From Erinaceus europaeus (Eukaryota > Chordata > Mammalia > Eulipotyphla > Erinaceidae), in the NCBI RefSeq assembly GCF_950295315.1, contig NC_080164.1, positions 56,267,451 through 56,331,450 on the forward strand: a stretch of 64,000 nt of DNA. Reading direction: 5' to 3'. The translations under genes were made by a program, and so were the position numbers. The notes below the pieces were generated by a model, which was given only the letters and a program-made list of their open reading frames with translations, did not search any database and was not told the DNA's origin. Of the stretch, positions 22,695 through 33,483 are shown one piece after another (within the stretch, counting starts at the first letter, position 1; the number at the start of each line of letters is the position of its first letter).

Positions 22695-22945
22695 TAAAAA
22701 AGAAGTTGAAAAATGAGAAAACACAAGCAGAACTTGGACTGGGTATGGTGTGCACTAAAGTAAACTGTGGGGTGGAAAGGAGGGTTCAAGTCCTGGAACA
22801 TGATGTCAGAGGACTTAGAGGGAATTGAATTGTTATTTGGGAAACTGAGGAATGTTACACATGTACAAACTACTGTATTTTATTTTTTGTTACTGTATTT
22901 TATTGTTGACTGTAAATCATTAATCCCCCAATACAAGGAAAAAAA
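22695..22945 (+). repeat. L1 3' UTR tail (second copy)
   Basis: It repeats the last about 240 bp of L1 seen at 22105-22350 ('aagcagaacttggactggg', 'caagtcctggaaca', 'gtaaatcattaatccccca'). It has no ORF2 sequence upstream, so it is a very short 5'-truncated insertion or a duplicated tail. Confidence 0.75.
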
Positions 22946-22966
22946 CCTCAAAAGACAAAAAAAAAA

Positions 22967-23078
22967 ATGCTGGGGATAGAGAGCATAATGGTTTTATAGT
23001 CAGTCAGTCAAGCCTGTGGCTCCAAAGTTCCAGGTTCAGTCCCTCACACCACCATAAGCTAGAGCTGACTAGTACTCT

Positions 23079-23115
<37 letters not shown>
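22967..23115 (+). repeat. SINE-C, sense, long poly(A)
   Basis: 'gctggggatagagagcata', 'caggttcagtccctc' and 'caccaccataagctagagct' followed by more than 30 A's. Confidence 0.88.
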
Positions 23116-23116
<1 letters not shown>

Positions 23117-23321
23117 ACCTTCAATCTGTATTAACTTTGGGAGAATGGTTACCTTTGGTACAGGAAGGCAAGGAATAAGATATGGGGTAGTGGTACAAGA
23201 AGGTTGTCCATTGTAATGGTTTGTTTCTCTTTTAAATTGCTGATGAGTTACTTATTATTAATTTTCAATTTCATGCTTCATAATTAAAGATAAAATACAC
23301 ACCTTCTCAAGTTGCTTTAAT

Positions 23322-23327
23322 AGCTAT
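23322..23327. repeat. Left TSD of solo LTR
   Basis: The sequence agctat, repeated at 23824-23829, sets the LTR edges. Confidence 0.85.
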
Positions 23328-23823
23328 TGCTGGGCTTCCGTTGCAGGAGAGAGACCAGGAACTCCTGGCGGCGTGGTAATACAATTCTTCATTCATGTGG
23401 GGGCTCCAGAATCGGGTGTGAGCACAGTGGCTTAAGCCACCTGGCGCCAAACCACAATGTCGTCCTCCAGCTCTGCACACCAGCCCTTCTCCAGGTCAGG
23501 ATATGGGAGAGAAAAGAGCGAAACCAGTTACAGAAGTGGGCTTTATAGGGTAAAACCAGAAGGGCAAGTTGGGAATGGAAATGGCTGGGAAAGGGGGTGG
23601 AGGAAAGAAAGAGCAGGAAGGTAGAAAGCTTCCATAGCAACGGTTGCTAGCATTTTAACTGGTGGGTTAAAGTACCTTGCAGGCAGGGCGGGTCTCCAGG
23701 TAGAAAAAAGATAGATCAAAGGAATGGGTGGGGAATCTTTCAGGCAAAACAATGATTATGTAGATAGGCCATAGTATCAGCAATGGGGGGGGGGGGGAGC
23801 AGGGGGCTGGTTAATGTCCAACA
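23328..23823 (-). mobile_element. Solo LTR (ERV), 496 bp, minus strand
   Basis: On the plus strand the ends are TGCTGGGC...TCCAACA, so on the minus strand it runs TGTTGGA...GCCCAGCA (TG..CA). A 6-bp duplication, agctat, flanks it (23322-23327 and 23824-23829). A TATA-like 'ccctataaagccc' lies mid-element on the minus strand. No internal retroviral sequence is adjacent, so it is the product of LTR-LTR recombination. A 6-bp duplication fits class II ERVs. Confidence 0.85.
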
Positions 23824-24144
23824 AGCTATCATAGCTTCTTAGCACAATTGAGAAAGTGAGACTTGGAGGTAGCATATACAATAAATGGGAAGAGGAGGAA
23901 ACTGGGAATCATCTGTCTTAGAACCACCAAAGCACTAAGCATGCTGCCTACCAGGGTCTTCAGGCCAGCTAGGTAGAAAAGATTTACTGCAGAGCTGCTA
24001 TGGTGTGAACACTTGGTCTTAGGTAAAGGCTGTTTTATGAAATATTTTGTTCACATTATTACCATCTTCTGAGTGTGAGAGGAGTAAGGCCATTTGTGTC
24101 AGGTGGCCTCCATGTTAATAATACCCAATTTTCTATTTCTCTCT

Positions 24145-24354
24145 TTTTAAAAATTTATTTATTTATTGGATAGAGACAGCCAGCAATCAAGAGGGAAGGG
24201 GGTAATAGAGAGGGAGAGAGACAGAGAGATACCTGCAGCCTTGCTTCGTTACTCACAAAGCTTTCCCCCTGCAGGTGGGGACTAGGGGTTCGAACCCAGG
24301 TCTTTGCGCATTGTAACATGTATGCTGAGCCAGGTGTGCCACCACTTGAACCCC
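24145..24354 (-). repeat. SINE-B, antisense
   Basis: 'tttatttatttattggatag', 'ccctgcaggtggggact', 'gggttcgaacccaggtc' and 'gtgccaccacttg' at the head. Confidence 0.88.
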
Positions 24355-24519
24355 AAGTTTTCTGTTTCTTCAGCCTTTTTCCATAGATCTCTCAGGAAGC
24401 CCTGGAGGAAGCAAGGCAATCATTATTTGTCCACAATGTGGAGATAATTAAAATGATACTCTGAACATCTGGTCAGTTCTTCAACATCCCAGGAGCGCTG
24501 GGTCAGGGGGGCTGGACTC

Positions 24520-24750
24520 TGGAGTCTGACCCTAAGCTCTTTGTTGACTGCCCAGCTTAGCATTTTTGGAATATGTCTGCATACTCTCCAACTCTCAGAA
24601 CAGCATCTGTAAGACAGAGCCAATAATTAGTTCCCGCTGCATATGTCTGCTGTGAGAATTAAATGAGATAATGCATGTAAAGTGCTTAGAATTGTTTCTG
24701 GAATGTGGTGAAAGCCACCTATTATACTGTTGTTGGTTTTATTATTAAAA
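24520..24750 (-). repeat. MIR SINE, antisense
   Basis: 'ctctggagtctgaccct', 'aactctcagaacagcatctg' and 'gagaattaaatgagataatg', then 'aaagtgcttagaattg', match MIR order on the minus strand. Confidence 0.75.
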
Positions 24751-24867
24751 CCTATAAAATTCTTAGAATATAACCATAATCTAGAATTCTTAACCACAGT
24801 GCTGTGTATCTGTGTCAAGACTTGACCATCTTTGAGATAATTCCTCTTAGATATAGTTCTGGAGGTT

Positions 24868-24894
24868 ATATTTTATTTATTGGATATAGACAAT

Positions 24895-24957
<63 letters not shown>

Positions 24958-25085
24958 GAGAGAGTCCTGCAACACTGCTTCACCTCTTGCAAAGCTTTTT
25001 CCCTGCAGGTGAGAAGCAGGGACTTGAACCTGGGCCCTTGAATACTGTAACATGTGCACTCAATGAGGTGTGCCACCACCCATTC
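24868..25085 (-). repeat. SINE-B, antisense, with TA/GA/G expansions
   Basis: Family B edge and head are clear ('tttattggatatagaca', 'gacttgaacctgggccc', 'gtgtgccaccaccc'). The interior has expanded into (TA)n, (GA)n and a G-run at 24898-24960. Confidence 0.85.
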
Positions 25086-25567
25086 CTGTTCTGTAGATTA
25101 TTAGTTCTACAAAATTCCTAGTGCAACTGTAATGAAACATTGTGTCTGAGAATGACTGAGGACTGGGAAAGCCTGGGATTTGGCCTTGTGTTCCTAGCTC
25201 TGGGACCCAACTGACTGCATGTTTTCTGCAAAGAACAGAAACAGTGTCACAACAGGTCAGGAGAATCATTTCCAGTTGGCAGTTGCAAGGTATTTCTGAG
25301 TGAGACATGGTTTCCTTTCATATGGGCCTGCACATTCATAGGGTTTGAACAGAAGGCTACTTTTCTTTCCCTGGTAAGGTCCAGGTTTCCCCCACTACCT
25401 GAAAGCAGACTAATCCTAAGGAAACTTTCTGTAAACTCCAATGGTGTCAAATGGAGATGAATTATCCTTTGTCTACATTGAAAAAAGTAATGTTATGCCT
25501 ATAGGGAATGTACCCAGGGCTTCACATATATGCAGAAGTGAATGGCTTTCCTGGACCAAATTTTATT
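25086..25567. other. Unique sequence
   Basis: No repeat or gene pattern can be assigned. Confidence 0.45.
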
Positions 25568-25570
25568 TTT

Positions 25571-25681
25571 CATCCACCCATCCATCCATCCATCCATCCA
25601 CCCATCCATCCATCCATCCATCCACCCACCCACTACCCACCTCCTTCCCTCCCTCCCTCCTTCCTCCCCTCCTTCCTTCAG
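25571..25681. repeat. (CCAT)n and (CTTC)n microsatellite
   Basis: A tetranucleotide CATCCATC tract with CACCCACC breaks, grading into CTTCCCTCCC. It explains the His-Pro-Ser-Ile frames. Confidence 0.95.
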
Positions 25682-25840
25682 GAGAGAAAGAAAGAGAAGC
25701 ACCACCACCTGCTCTACCATACTTTGGTAGCTTCTTTGGCATTATCCATGGTGCTCTTATCGGGTTCTAGGGCTCAAACCCAGGGCTCCACACATGCCAA
25801 GGCACGTGCTTTACTGGGTGAGCTGTCTCCTGGCCCCTGG
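25682..25840 (-). repeat. SINE-F, antisense
   Basis: 'ggagagaaagaaagagaag', the reverse B-box 'gggctcaaacccagggct', 'cacatgccaaggcacgtgc' and 'gtgagctgtctcctggcccc'. Confidence 0.7.
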
Positions 25841-26227
25841 AAAAAAATTAAGCATTCCCAGACTCCCCAAATTACCTACCAAATCATACTAGGGAACATA
25901 TCAAACCTTAAATAGCACCAACATATAGTAAAAGCAAAAATGGTGTGATAGGTATGTAGCTTGTATAATGTCATCCCCAGGGGAAAGAGCTGTTGTTGCC
26001 TCTATCCATGTTCCAGGTGCAGGCTGCTTCTAGAACGGCTGCTACAAAACAGACACTGTCACTACTTTCACTTTTTGACTTGCAAAAGTGAAAAAAACCT
26101 GTCTTTGAATATTGTCTCCTTAGGTCTTCAGTCAAAGGGGACTGGTGTAACGAGAACTTCTGAAAAGAGGAGGTTGCCTGTATTTATCACAGCAAGCCAT
26201 AGTTTCTTTTTATGTGGCTCTCAAGAT
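25841..26227. other. Unique sequence
   Basis: The 173-codon frame that starts here (25961) runs into an antisense SINE, has no family resemblance and is judged spurious. Confidence 0.5.
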
Positions 26228-26542
26228 TTGTGGTATTCTTTTTATTGCTGCCAGGATTATCTATGGGATTCAGTGCTGGCACTCAAATTCACTGCTCCCC
26301 ACAGCCATTTTCCCCCTTTTCTTCCTCCCTCCTTCTCTCCATTCTTTCCTTCTTTTCTATTTTATTTGACAGGAGAGAGAGAAATTGAGAGGGACAGTGG
26401 AGATAGAGAGGGAGAAAGACACCTGCAGACCTACTTCACAGCTCATGAAGTGCTCTTCTGCAGGTTGGGAGCAGGGGCTTGAACCCTGCTCCACACTCAT
26501 AGTAACATGTGCACTTAGTGGGGTGTGCCACTGCTTGCCCCT
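26228..26542 (-). repeat. SINE-A2, antisense
   Basis: 'ttgctgccaggattatc', 'gtgctggcactcaaattcac', 'gagagagaaattgagagg' and 'gggcttgaaccctgctcc'. Confidence 0.85.
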
Positions 26543-26589
26543 GTTATTTTTATTTTTTATTTAAAAAAAAATTTTAAAGATGCTTACCT

Positions 26590-26876
26590 TTATTTTATTT
26601 AATTAATTTATTTTCCCTTTTGTTACCCTTGTTTTTTTTATTGTTGTATTTGTTGTTATTGATGTCTTCGTTGTTGGATAGGACAGAGAGAAATGGAGAG
26701 AGGAGGGGAAGACAGATAGGGGGAAAGAAAGAGAGACACCTGCAGACCTGCTTCACCACCTGTGAAGCGACTCCCCTGCAGGTGGGGAGCCAGGGGCTCA
26801 AACCAGCATCCTTACGCCAGTCCTTATGCTTCGTGCCACCTGCGTTTAACCCGCTGCACTCCTGCCCGACTCCCTT
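26590..26876 (-). repeat. SINE-A, antisense
   Basis: 'ttcccttttgttaccctt', 'ggataggacagagagaaa', 'cacctgcagacctgcttc', 'ggctcaaaccagcatcc' and 'gcactcctgcccgactccc'. Confidence 0.92.
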
Positions 26877-27579
26877 ATTATTATTTTTTTGTAAGGGAGT
26901 TTGCCTTCCTTTCCCAAGTGAGATATTAGTAACAAAGATGGGCTGGGGAGACCATAGAATGAAAGATTCCTGGAACAGGGGAGGTTGGCATGGCTGGAAA
27001 ATGACCAGCCAGACTTAAGAAGAGATGGCATAGAGAGGTGGAAAGAGGTTGAGTGATGAAGTACTTGTGGGCTCAAGTGGTCCAAGTGTGCATTCTCTGA
27101 TAGTCTGCAGTCAAATGGAACAAGGATCTTGGTGTTCCAAAGTAGCAGTTGCAGTTTCTTCAAGAGGGCTTCACCTGATGTAAATGCCTTGGCTGGGATT
27201 TGGAGGCAGGCCGGTATAGATCTCAAGTGACAGAAACCAGCTCAAGCTAGTAAGAAAAGGAAAAGGACATTTGTTATCTCAGGGGAAGACAATGGAACAG
27301 AAAATGATGGTATGGTTGGATCTGGAGGTTTCACCAGGTTTGTCAGGGCTTTGTTTCATTTTTCTTTCAAACATTGTTTCCCTGAGACAGGCAGAAGCTA
27401 TGAACTGAGATAGGAAGATAAAATCTTTTAGATATGCTGGTGATTTCAACAAGGGAGGAACTCAGAGATTGGGCCTGGATCATTTGTCTCTCCTTTTTAG
27501 GAGAGGAGGTATCTACCACACAGTTTAGGGTAGTATGGACCTTGGGTCCTTGCTGCCACTTCACCATGAAGATAAGGAT
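26877..27579. other. Unique sequence
   Basis: No repeat or coding evidence. 27240-27570 is compositionally neutral. Confidence 0.45.
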
Positions 27580-27800
27580 GATTTAAATTTTTTTATTATT
27601 ATCTTTATTTATTTTCTGGCTAGAGACAGCCAGAAATCTAGAGGGAAGGGGAATAGTGAGGAAGAGAGACAGAGAAACACCTGCAGTACAGCTTCACTGC
27701 TTGTGAAGTTTTCCCCTGCAGGTGAGGACCGGGGACTCGAACCTGGGTTCTTGAGCATTGTAACACGTGAGCTCAACCAGGTGCGCCACCACCCGGGTCC
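27580..27800 (-). repeat. SINE-B, antisense
   Basis: 'tagagacagccagaaatcta', 'cccctgcaggtgagg', 'gggactcgaacctgggttc' and 'gtgcgccaccacccgggtcc'. Confidence 0.9.
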
Positions 27801-27804
27801 AAGG

Positions 27805-28115
27805 ATGATTTTTTAAAATTATTTATTGGGGGATTAATGTTTTACATTCAACAGTAAATACGGTAGTTTGTACATGCATAACATTTCTCAGTTTTCTTTT
27901 TTAAATTTTATTTATTTATTTATTTTCATTTCTCAGTTTTCTACATAACAATACAACCCCCCTCCCACTAGATCATCTGTCATCCTTTTTGGACCTGCAC
28001 TCTGCCCCCCACCCACCCCAGAGTCTTTTACTTTGGTGCAGTACACCAACTCCAGTTCAGGTTATACTTGTGTTTTCTCTTCTGATCTTGTTTTTCAACT
28101 TCTGCCTGAAAAAAA
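27805..28115 (-). repeat. L1 3' tail, antisense
   Basis: The reverse complement of the L1 3' end: 'tattgggggattaatg', 'cattcaacagtaaatac', 'actagatcatctgtcatcc' and 'gtcttttactttggtgcag'. It contains a tiny TSD-flanked insert at 27897-27926. Confidence 0.8.
27897..27926 (-). mobile_element. Tail-only retroinsertion (30 bp)
   Basis: Only T-rich/(ATTT)n tail sequence lies between perfect 15-bp direct repeats catttctcagttttc (27882-27896 and 27927-27941). This is what an extremely 5'-truncated SINE or L1 insertion would leave. Confidence 0.7.
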
Positions 28116-28116
28116 T

Positions 28117-28315
28117 AAGGATGATTTTTTTTTTTTTTTTTTGTGGTGAGCATACTCTGTCCTAATTTGCCTTGTCTGTAAAAACTAGGAAATCCCCTCC
28201 CCTCTCTCTTTAGAGTACTGCTCAATTCCAGCTGATGGTGGTGTGGAGGGATTGAATCTGAGCCTCAGGTACAAGAATCTCTTTGCATAACCATTATGCT
28301 AGTTACCCCTCCCCT
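28117..28315 (-). repeat. SINE-C, antisense
   Basis: Poly(T), 'ccagctgatggtggtgtgg', 'gggattgaatctgagcct' and 'ctttgcataaccattatgct'. Confidence 0.8.
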
Positions 28316-29269
28316 TAAGCTATTTTAGGTGGAGAAAATGACAGAATCTGTAAAACTGGATGCAGAACAAGAAACCCTACTGTGTCCTGTGTGAGGTCCA
28401 CTTTAATCACCTCACAGTTACTTCTGAGACCTATTTACCCTGATGGCTCCTTTGACCTTGTTGAGAGTGAATTCTTACTTCAGCATTGCTTATCAACATA
28501 AACATATACAAAGTCTGATTTCCTACCTCTAGTTCATCAGGACTATGTCCATAAGGACCTCCAGAATATGTAAGTTTTCCTAGGGTGCCAATCCAAGTTC
28601 AGTGGTAATAAACACCTCTCTGGACTTTGTAAAGAAGCTGTTCTAGGGACAAGTGTTGATTATCCTGCAGTGAATCTTTTTCTTCTTTCTTTTTCAATAG
28701 TACATAGTGCTGGCTCTAAGCATGAAGAAGACTGTTACTAAATTTGGGTGTAAAGACAAACATTTTGGAGATTTCTACTTATGGGATGGAGTGTGTACAC
28801 ATGGAACAGGTCTTGCTGGTTGCCACATTTTTTGAGAGTTAACATCAACAAACAAGGTCATTCATTTTTGGGGAACAGGACTTGCAGGACTTTGGTATTG
28901 TTTTGCTCTGAGGCTGTTGGAAAAACTTTCATGTCCTTCTTTTGTGCCTTTTCCCCTACTGATGGCATGTCTATTTGAAGTCATATTGTAGGAAATCAGT
29001 GCTGTTTTTCCTTTTATAAGGTGACCTTTAAAATTTTCCCATCTCCTGTGTGATGGCTAACATCTCTTCCATTCTTTCTCTAGTGGAGACCCAGCTCTTC
29101 ACATGGGGCTTGAGAAGACTCTTCATTTCAGTCCCCCATTCTTCATCTAGCCCCAGATGTCCTTTCCTTCTTTTCCTTGCACTTATGAATTCTTCCCATG
29201 TCTAGGGCTTCATTTTGAGTCTGTCCTTCATAATTCTGAACTTCAGAAGTGTCTTTAATATGTACTATT
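28316..29269. other. Unique sequence
   Basis: No repeat or exon assigned in nearly 1 kb. Confidence 0.45.
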
Positions 29270-30360
29270 GTGACTTACATTATTGTTTTAAACCAAGGAC
29301 ATTAATGGTTTACAGTGTATTTGTTGGCACACAGGTACAGTTTCATTATGCACCAGGACCCCCTAGTTTTCTTCTACTCCTCCCCCCAACCTTCTGCTAG
29401 AATCTTTGGCTTTGATGCAGTACACCTTGTCTAGTACATGTTTCACTTTGTGTTCTTTCTTCTTGTCCCCATATATTAAGTCCTACTTATAAGTGAGGTC
29501 TTTAGATATTTGTCCTTCACTTTTTGGCTTTTCTTGCTTAATATGATATCTTAAAATCCCATCCAAGATAATGCAAAGGAGGTGACTTCATCATTTTTAA
29601 CAGCTGAGTAGTATTCAGTTATGTATATATACTACAGTTTTTTATCCACTCATCTGACATTGAATATCTGGGTTGCTTCTAGGTTGTGGCTACTACAAAT
29701 TGTGCTGCTATGAGCATAAGTATACATAGATCTCTTCTGAGAGGTGTTCTTTTTTTCTTTTGGATCATAATGTAAGTCAATTTCTAGTGTTCTCAGAAAT
29801 CTGTAGACTGCTTTTCACAATGGTTGGGCCATTTTAAACTCCCACCAGCAGTGCAGAAGTGTCCTCTTCCCCCCATATCCTCTCCAACATTTGTTATTTC
29901 TGTCCTTTTGGATGTATGACATTCCCACAGATATAAACTGGTATCTCATTATTGTCTTTACTTGCATTTCTTTGATGGTCAGTGACTTTAAGCTCTTACT
30001 TTGGTAGTATGGATCTTTTCCTCAGTGAAATTTCTGTTCATATCCTTCATATCCTTGCCCAAATGGGGGCTGCTTATTTTATTTATTTATTTATTTATTT
30101 ATTGGTGCTAAGCTTACTGAGCTCTTAATATAATTTGGTTACTAGCCCTTTGTCTGTTGTGTAAAGATCTTTTCCCATACTGTAGGAGGATGTTTTTCTG
30201 TTTGGGTGGTGGTGCCTTTTACTGTGCAGAACCTCTTTAGTTTGATTTATTCCCATTGGTATAATTTGCTTTTATTTTCTTTGCTGTTAGATTTGAATCC
30301 TTGAAGACTTTTTTGAAGTATAGATCATGAAGTTTGACATACATTTTTTAATGTTGTCTA
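29270..30360 (-). pseudogene. L1 ORF2 C-terminal and 3' end, older copy
   Basis: On the minus strand this carries the L1 3' UTR at its left and ORF2 sequence to its right. Landmarks include 'gctgagtagtattcagtta' (antisense of the ITEYYSA-like region), 'cccaccagcagtgcagaag', 'tctccaacatttgttattt' and 'agatcttttcccatact'. A (TTTA)n insertion lies near 30077-30101. Highly mutated. Confidence 0.85.
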
Positions 30361-30559
30361 TTTATGTGCATCTCTGGTGTGTTCACAGCTGTGCTCAGCT
30401 GTAGAAGGGTGTGAGGGCACAGATAAAGCAAAAGATCTCTGATAGAATGAGGATCTAAGAGTCCCACTCACTTGTCTTGACCTCCTGCCAGGCCTCATCA
30501 GTCCAGTGGTCCACATCAGTCCAGTGCAGCTTCATGGAAGTCTTAGGGACTGACTTACA
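30361..30559. other. Unassigned
   Basis: No clear family. A duplicated phrase 'catcagtccagtg' occurs twice near 30488-30525. Confidence 0.35.
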
Positions 30560-30705
30560 GTGGTCAATACAAATCTTTATCTTTTCCTAACCAGAACACT
30601 GATTTATAGTGATGCAGTTGATTGAACCTGGAACCTTCTAGTCTCAGACGTGGAAGTTTCTTTGAATAAGCATTATACAATCTCCCCCAGCCCCATACAG
30701 ATCTT
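30560..30705 (-). repeat. SINE-C-like, antisense, degenerate
   Basis: 'gatgcagttgattgaacctg', 'gtctcagacgtggaagtttc' and 'aataagcattatacaatct' resemble the C family on the minus strand. Confidence 0.5.
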
Positions 30706-30849
30706 GATTTGCTGGATTGATGTTCATCTGCATGATACCTAGTTTACATGGTTTGAGTCACTGACACAGGCCTACTAGGGAGTAGATCCATTTTGCCGAG
30801 TGGAGCTCCGATTGTGATGGGGTGTTCTCTTTGCCTGCTGGTTAGTTTA

Positions 30850-31076
30850 GGCTAGGGACTAGAAAACTTTTTTTGTAAAGGGACCAGACCTTTTAGGTTT
30901 TTGTGGGCCATATGGACTCTCTATTATAGCTACTCAACTGTGCAGTTGTAGGGAGAAAACGGCCATAAACTGTGTGTAAACGAATGAGCATGGCTGTGTC
31001 CCAATAGAAGTTTATTTACAAAAACAGGTGGCTGACCAAATATAACCCATGAAAAACAGTTTTTTGACCCCTGGCT
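30850..31076 (+). mobile_element. hAT-Charlie-type MITE
   Basis: It matches a widespread mammalian hAT MITE: 'ttttgtaaagggaccagacc', 'gggccatatggactctct', 'agctactcaactgtgcagt', 'acgaatgagcatggctgtg', 'agtttatttacaaaaacagg' and 'tttgacccctgg'. I do not assert the Repbase name. No transposase coding sequence is present. Confidence 0.8.
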
Positions 31077-31483
31077 CAGACCATGGACTTATCTAGCATC
31101 AGAGAAAGTCTTTCATGATGTCCAGAAAAAGGAGATTAGTGAGTCAAGGTTATTATGAAGGCACCACCAGCACCAGCTGACTTTGTTGAGTACTTTGGCT
31201 TGTGTTTCCTTCTTTTAGGTTTACAAGGGCTGAGAGGGTCACATAACCCTCTTTTGAGAACATTTTATTTTCTACTATCCCCACACCACATTTTGAAAAA
31301 TTTTGTGTTTCAGTCTCAAATGCTTATGATTTAAGGAACTTTGACATGCTCCCATGAAGTTAGATGATGTGGGATTATTGCAGAGAAACACAGTGAGGTA
31401 AGCAATAAGGGAAAATCTGAGTGGTCACTGTTTATTAGGCTTCACTGAAAGCCAGAACATCATTCATGGTCGTGTGGGTTTTA

Positions 31484-31519
31484 TTTATCTATTTATTTAT
31501 TTATTTATTTATTTATTTT
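31484..31519 (-). mobile_element. Tail-only retroinsertion (36 bp)
   Basis: A (TTTA)n tract lies between 16-bp direct repeats ggtc(g/a)tgtgggtttta at 31468-31483 and 31520-31535 (one mismatch). This resembles a SINE tail inserted with a target duplication but with no SINE body. Confidence 0.6.
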
Positions 31520-31587
31520 GGTCATGTGGGTTTTAACAGGAAGGTGTATACCCTATGAACGAATGCTCATGTTCCATAATTAAACTT

Positions 31588-31790
31588 CCTGTGTTCAAAC
31601 TGTAGTTCTGCCTTTGCCATCTGTGTCATCTTCTTAGCCTCAGTTTCCCCATTTACAAGACAATGTAAAGCTAGCATAGAATTTCCATGTGACGAGTCAG
31701 TGAAATGGCATGTGTATGAAGCTAACAGTACTAGACACAGTCTTGCTCAATGAATGTGTTTATTTTCACCAATCGCTTATTAACATTATT
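31588..31790 (-). repeat. MIR SINE, antisense
   Basis: 'gtgttcaaactgtagttctg', 'tcttagcctcagtttcccc', 'atttacaagacaatgtaa' and 'gctcaatgaatgtgtttat' follow MIR order. Confidence 0.8.
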
Positions 31791-33127
31791 CCTGTTAATA
31801 CTTGTCATTGGCATGGGTTCTATCCCACATAGATAGTATCCATCGTTGTCGACTCTTGTCGATAGTAAGTTGATAATAAGATCAATGTGGTTACTCTTTT
31901 CTGTTGTGTTGCATCTTCCATTATTTGTTGATGATGGCTCAAAATATCCCAAGAGAAGATCTGATGGTTCTTCTGGGTGTTATGCAGCCCTACTGGTCAC
32001 TTTTCATTTATGACTGAGAACCCCCACAAAAAGTGGGCACTGAGGCATCTTGCAGAACCTGTCTAATGTGACATTTGTGGGTGTGGGGGGCTAGGAACCC
32101 AACAGGAAACCTATCTTGGTTATGGGAAGACATCTGTGCTTTTCTAGTTGGGACTTTATCGCCATCTCATGCTATGAGCATCTTTTATTGCCTCCACAGG
32201 GTTTCTGTTTTCAGTTTTCTTTTCACATGTTACCAGCCTAGAGCTCTTTAATTTACATGGTAAAATACATATATATTCGGAGCTAGAAATATTAGGTTCC
32301 TAAGCAAATTACTTAGAGAAGATCTCCTTAAAGCCATTTCTTTCGGTTAAAGGTGTGAAGATAAGCAGGTTGACTGAAATATTCTCTAGGGAGCCTCTAT
32401 TTTCCTATTCTTGTGCCCTTCTCCAAAGTAGCCCTTCCTTTACTAAAATGGGAGTTGTAGGCAGAAGAAGTGCTTGGTGTTAACTTTAGAAGTCTGCTGG
32501 CGCTCTGCAAACAACCTCTATTGAGCAGGTAGGGAACTGTCTCATTGTTTGACTGACTTCTTGGAGATCCTTTTGGGGGTTGCCTGTAGAAAATGTGTTC
32601 TTGGTAGATTTGAGGTAGGCTGTTAGTTGAAGCTTCAGAATATAGTTTCTTTCATTCCTTTAGCAAAGTCTCAGCCTGTTGACCTTTGGGTCCCAGTGCT
32701 GAGCCCAGCTCTGGATTTATCTACCCCACTGGGGCCAAATGCCTAACTTGTTAGCCAGGCTGAATGTTTTATTTGTTTTCGTTGTGCATTTTTATCATTT
32801 TGTTCATGTGTCTGGAGGCTTTCCTTAGAAAATGATGGATGCGTTTTCATAAATCAAAAAATAAATGAGGAAGAATATAAAGGCAAGAAATAGACCTAGC
32901 CTGGAATTTGCCACTATGGGTCAGGAGGAACTGCTAGCTATTTCCCAGTGAGGATGCTCTTTTTGATTTTACAAGGTCAGATCCTGACTTATTTCACAGA
33001 GCACAGTTTTCAGAGTATTGCCCAATAATAATGGTCATAGTTATGCTTATATTAAGACTGTGTCTGATAAGATGCTAAGTATTATATATACATTATTGTT
33101 GTTATTGTTATTATTGTTATTATTATT
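31791..33127. other. Mostly unique sequence
   Basis: No repeat confidently assigned in 1.3 kb. No coding or splice pattern supports an exon. Confidence 0.45.
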
Positions 33128-33447
33128 ATTTTGCCTTCAGGGTTATCACTGGGGCTGTGTGCCTGTACTACAAATCCATTGCTCCTGGAGGCCATTTCCC
33201 CCCCATATTGTTGCCCTTGTTGTTGTTATTATTATTTTTATTGCTGTTGGATAAGACAGAGAGAAATCAAGAGAGGAGGGGAAGACAGGGGATGAGAAAG
33301 ATATACACCTGCAGACTTGCTTCACCACTTGTGAAGCAATCCCCCTGCAGGTGGGGAGCTGGGGGCTCGAACCAGGATCCTTAGGCCAGTCCTTGTGCTT
33401 TGCACCAAGTGCACTTAACCCGCTGTGCTACCTACCATCTGGACCCT
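33128..33447 (-). repeat. SINE-A2, antisense
   Basis: 'gccttcagggttatcactgg', 'actacaaatccattgctcc', 'gataagacagagagaaatc', 'gggctcgaaccaggatcc' and 'ctgtgctacctaccatctgg'. Confidence 0.92.
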
Positions 33448-33483
33448 GGTTTTACATATATTATCACCTTTAATAATTTTCTT

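Noticed and set aside
23389..23752. Frames of 69-83 codons on the minus strand
   Set aside because: They lie wholly inside the solo LTR.
25961..26482. 173-codon open frame
   Set aside because: It runs from unique DNA into an antisense SINE-A2; there is no domain, signal or splice evidence.
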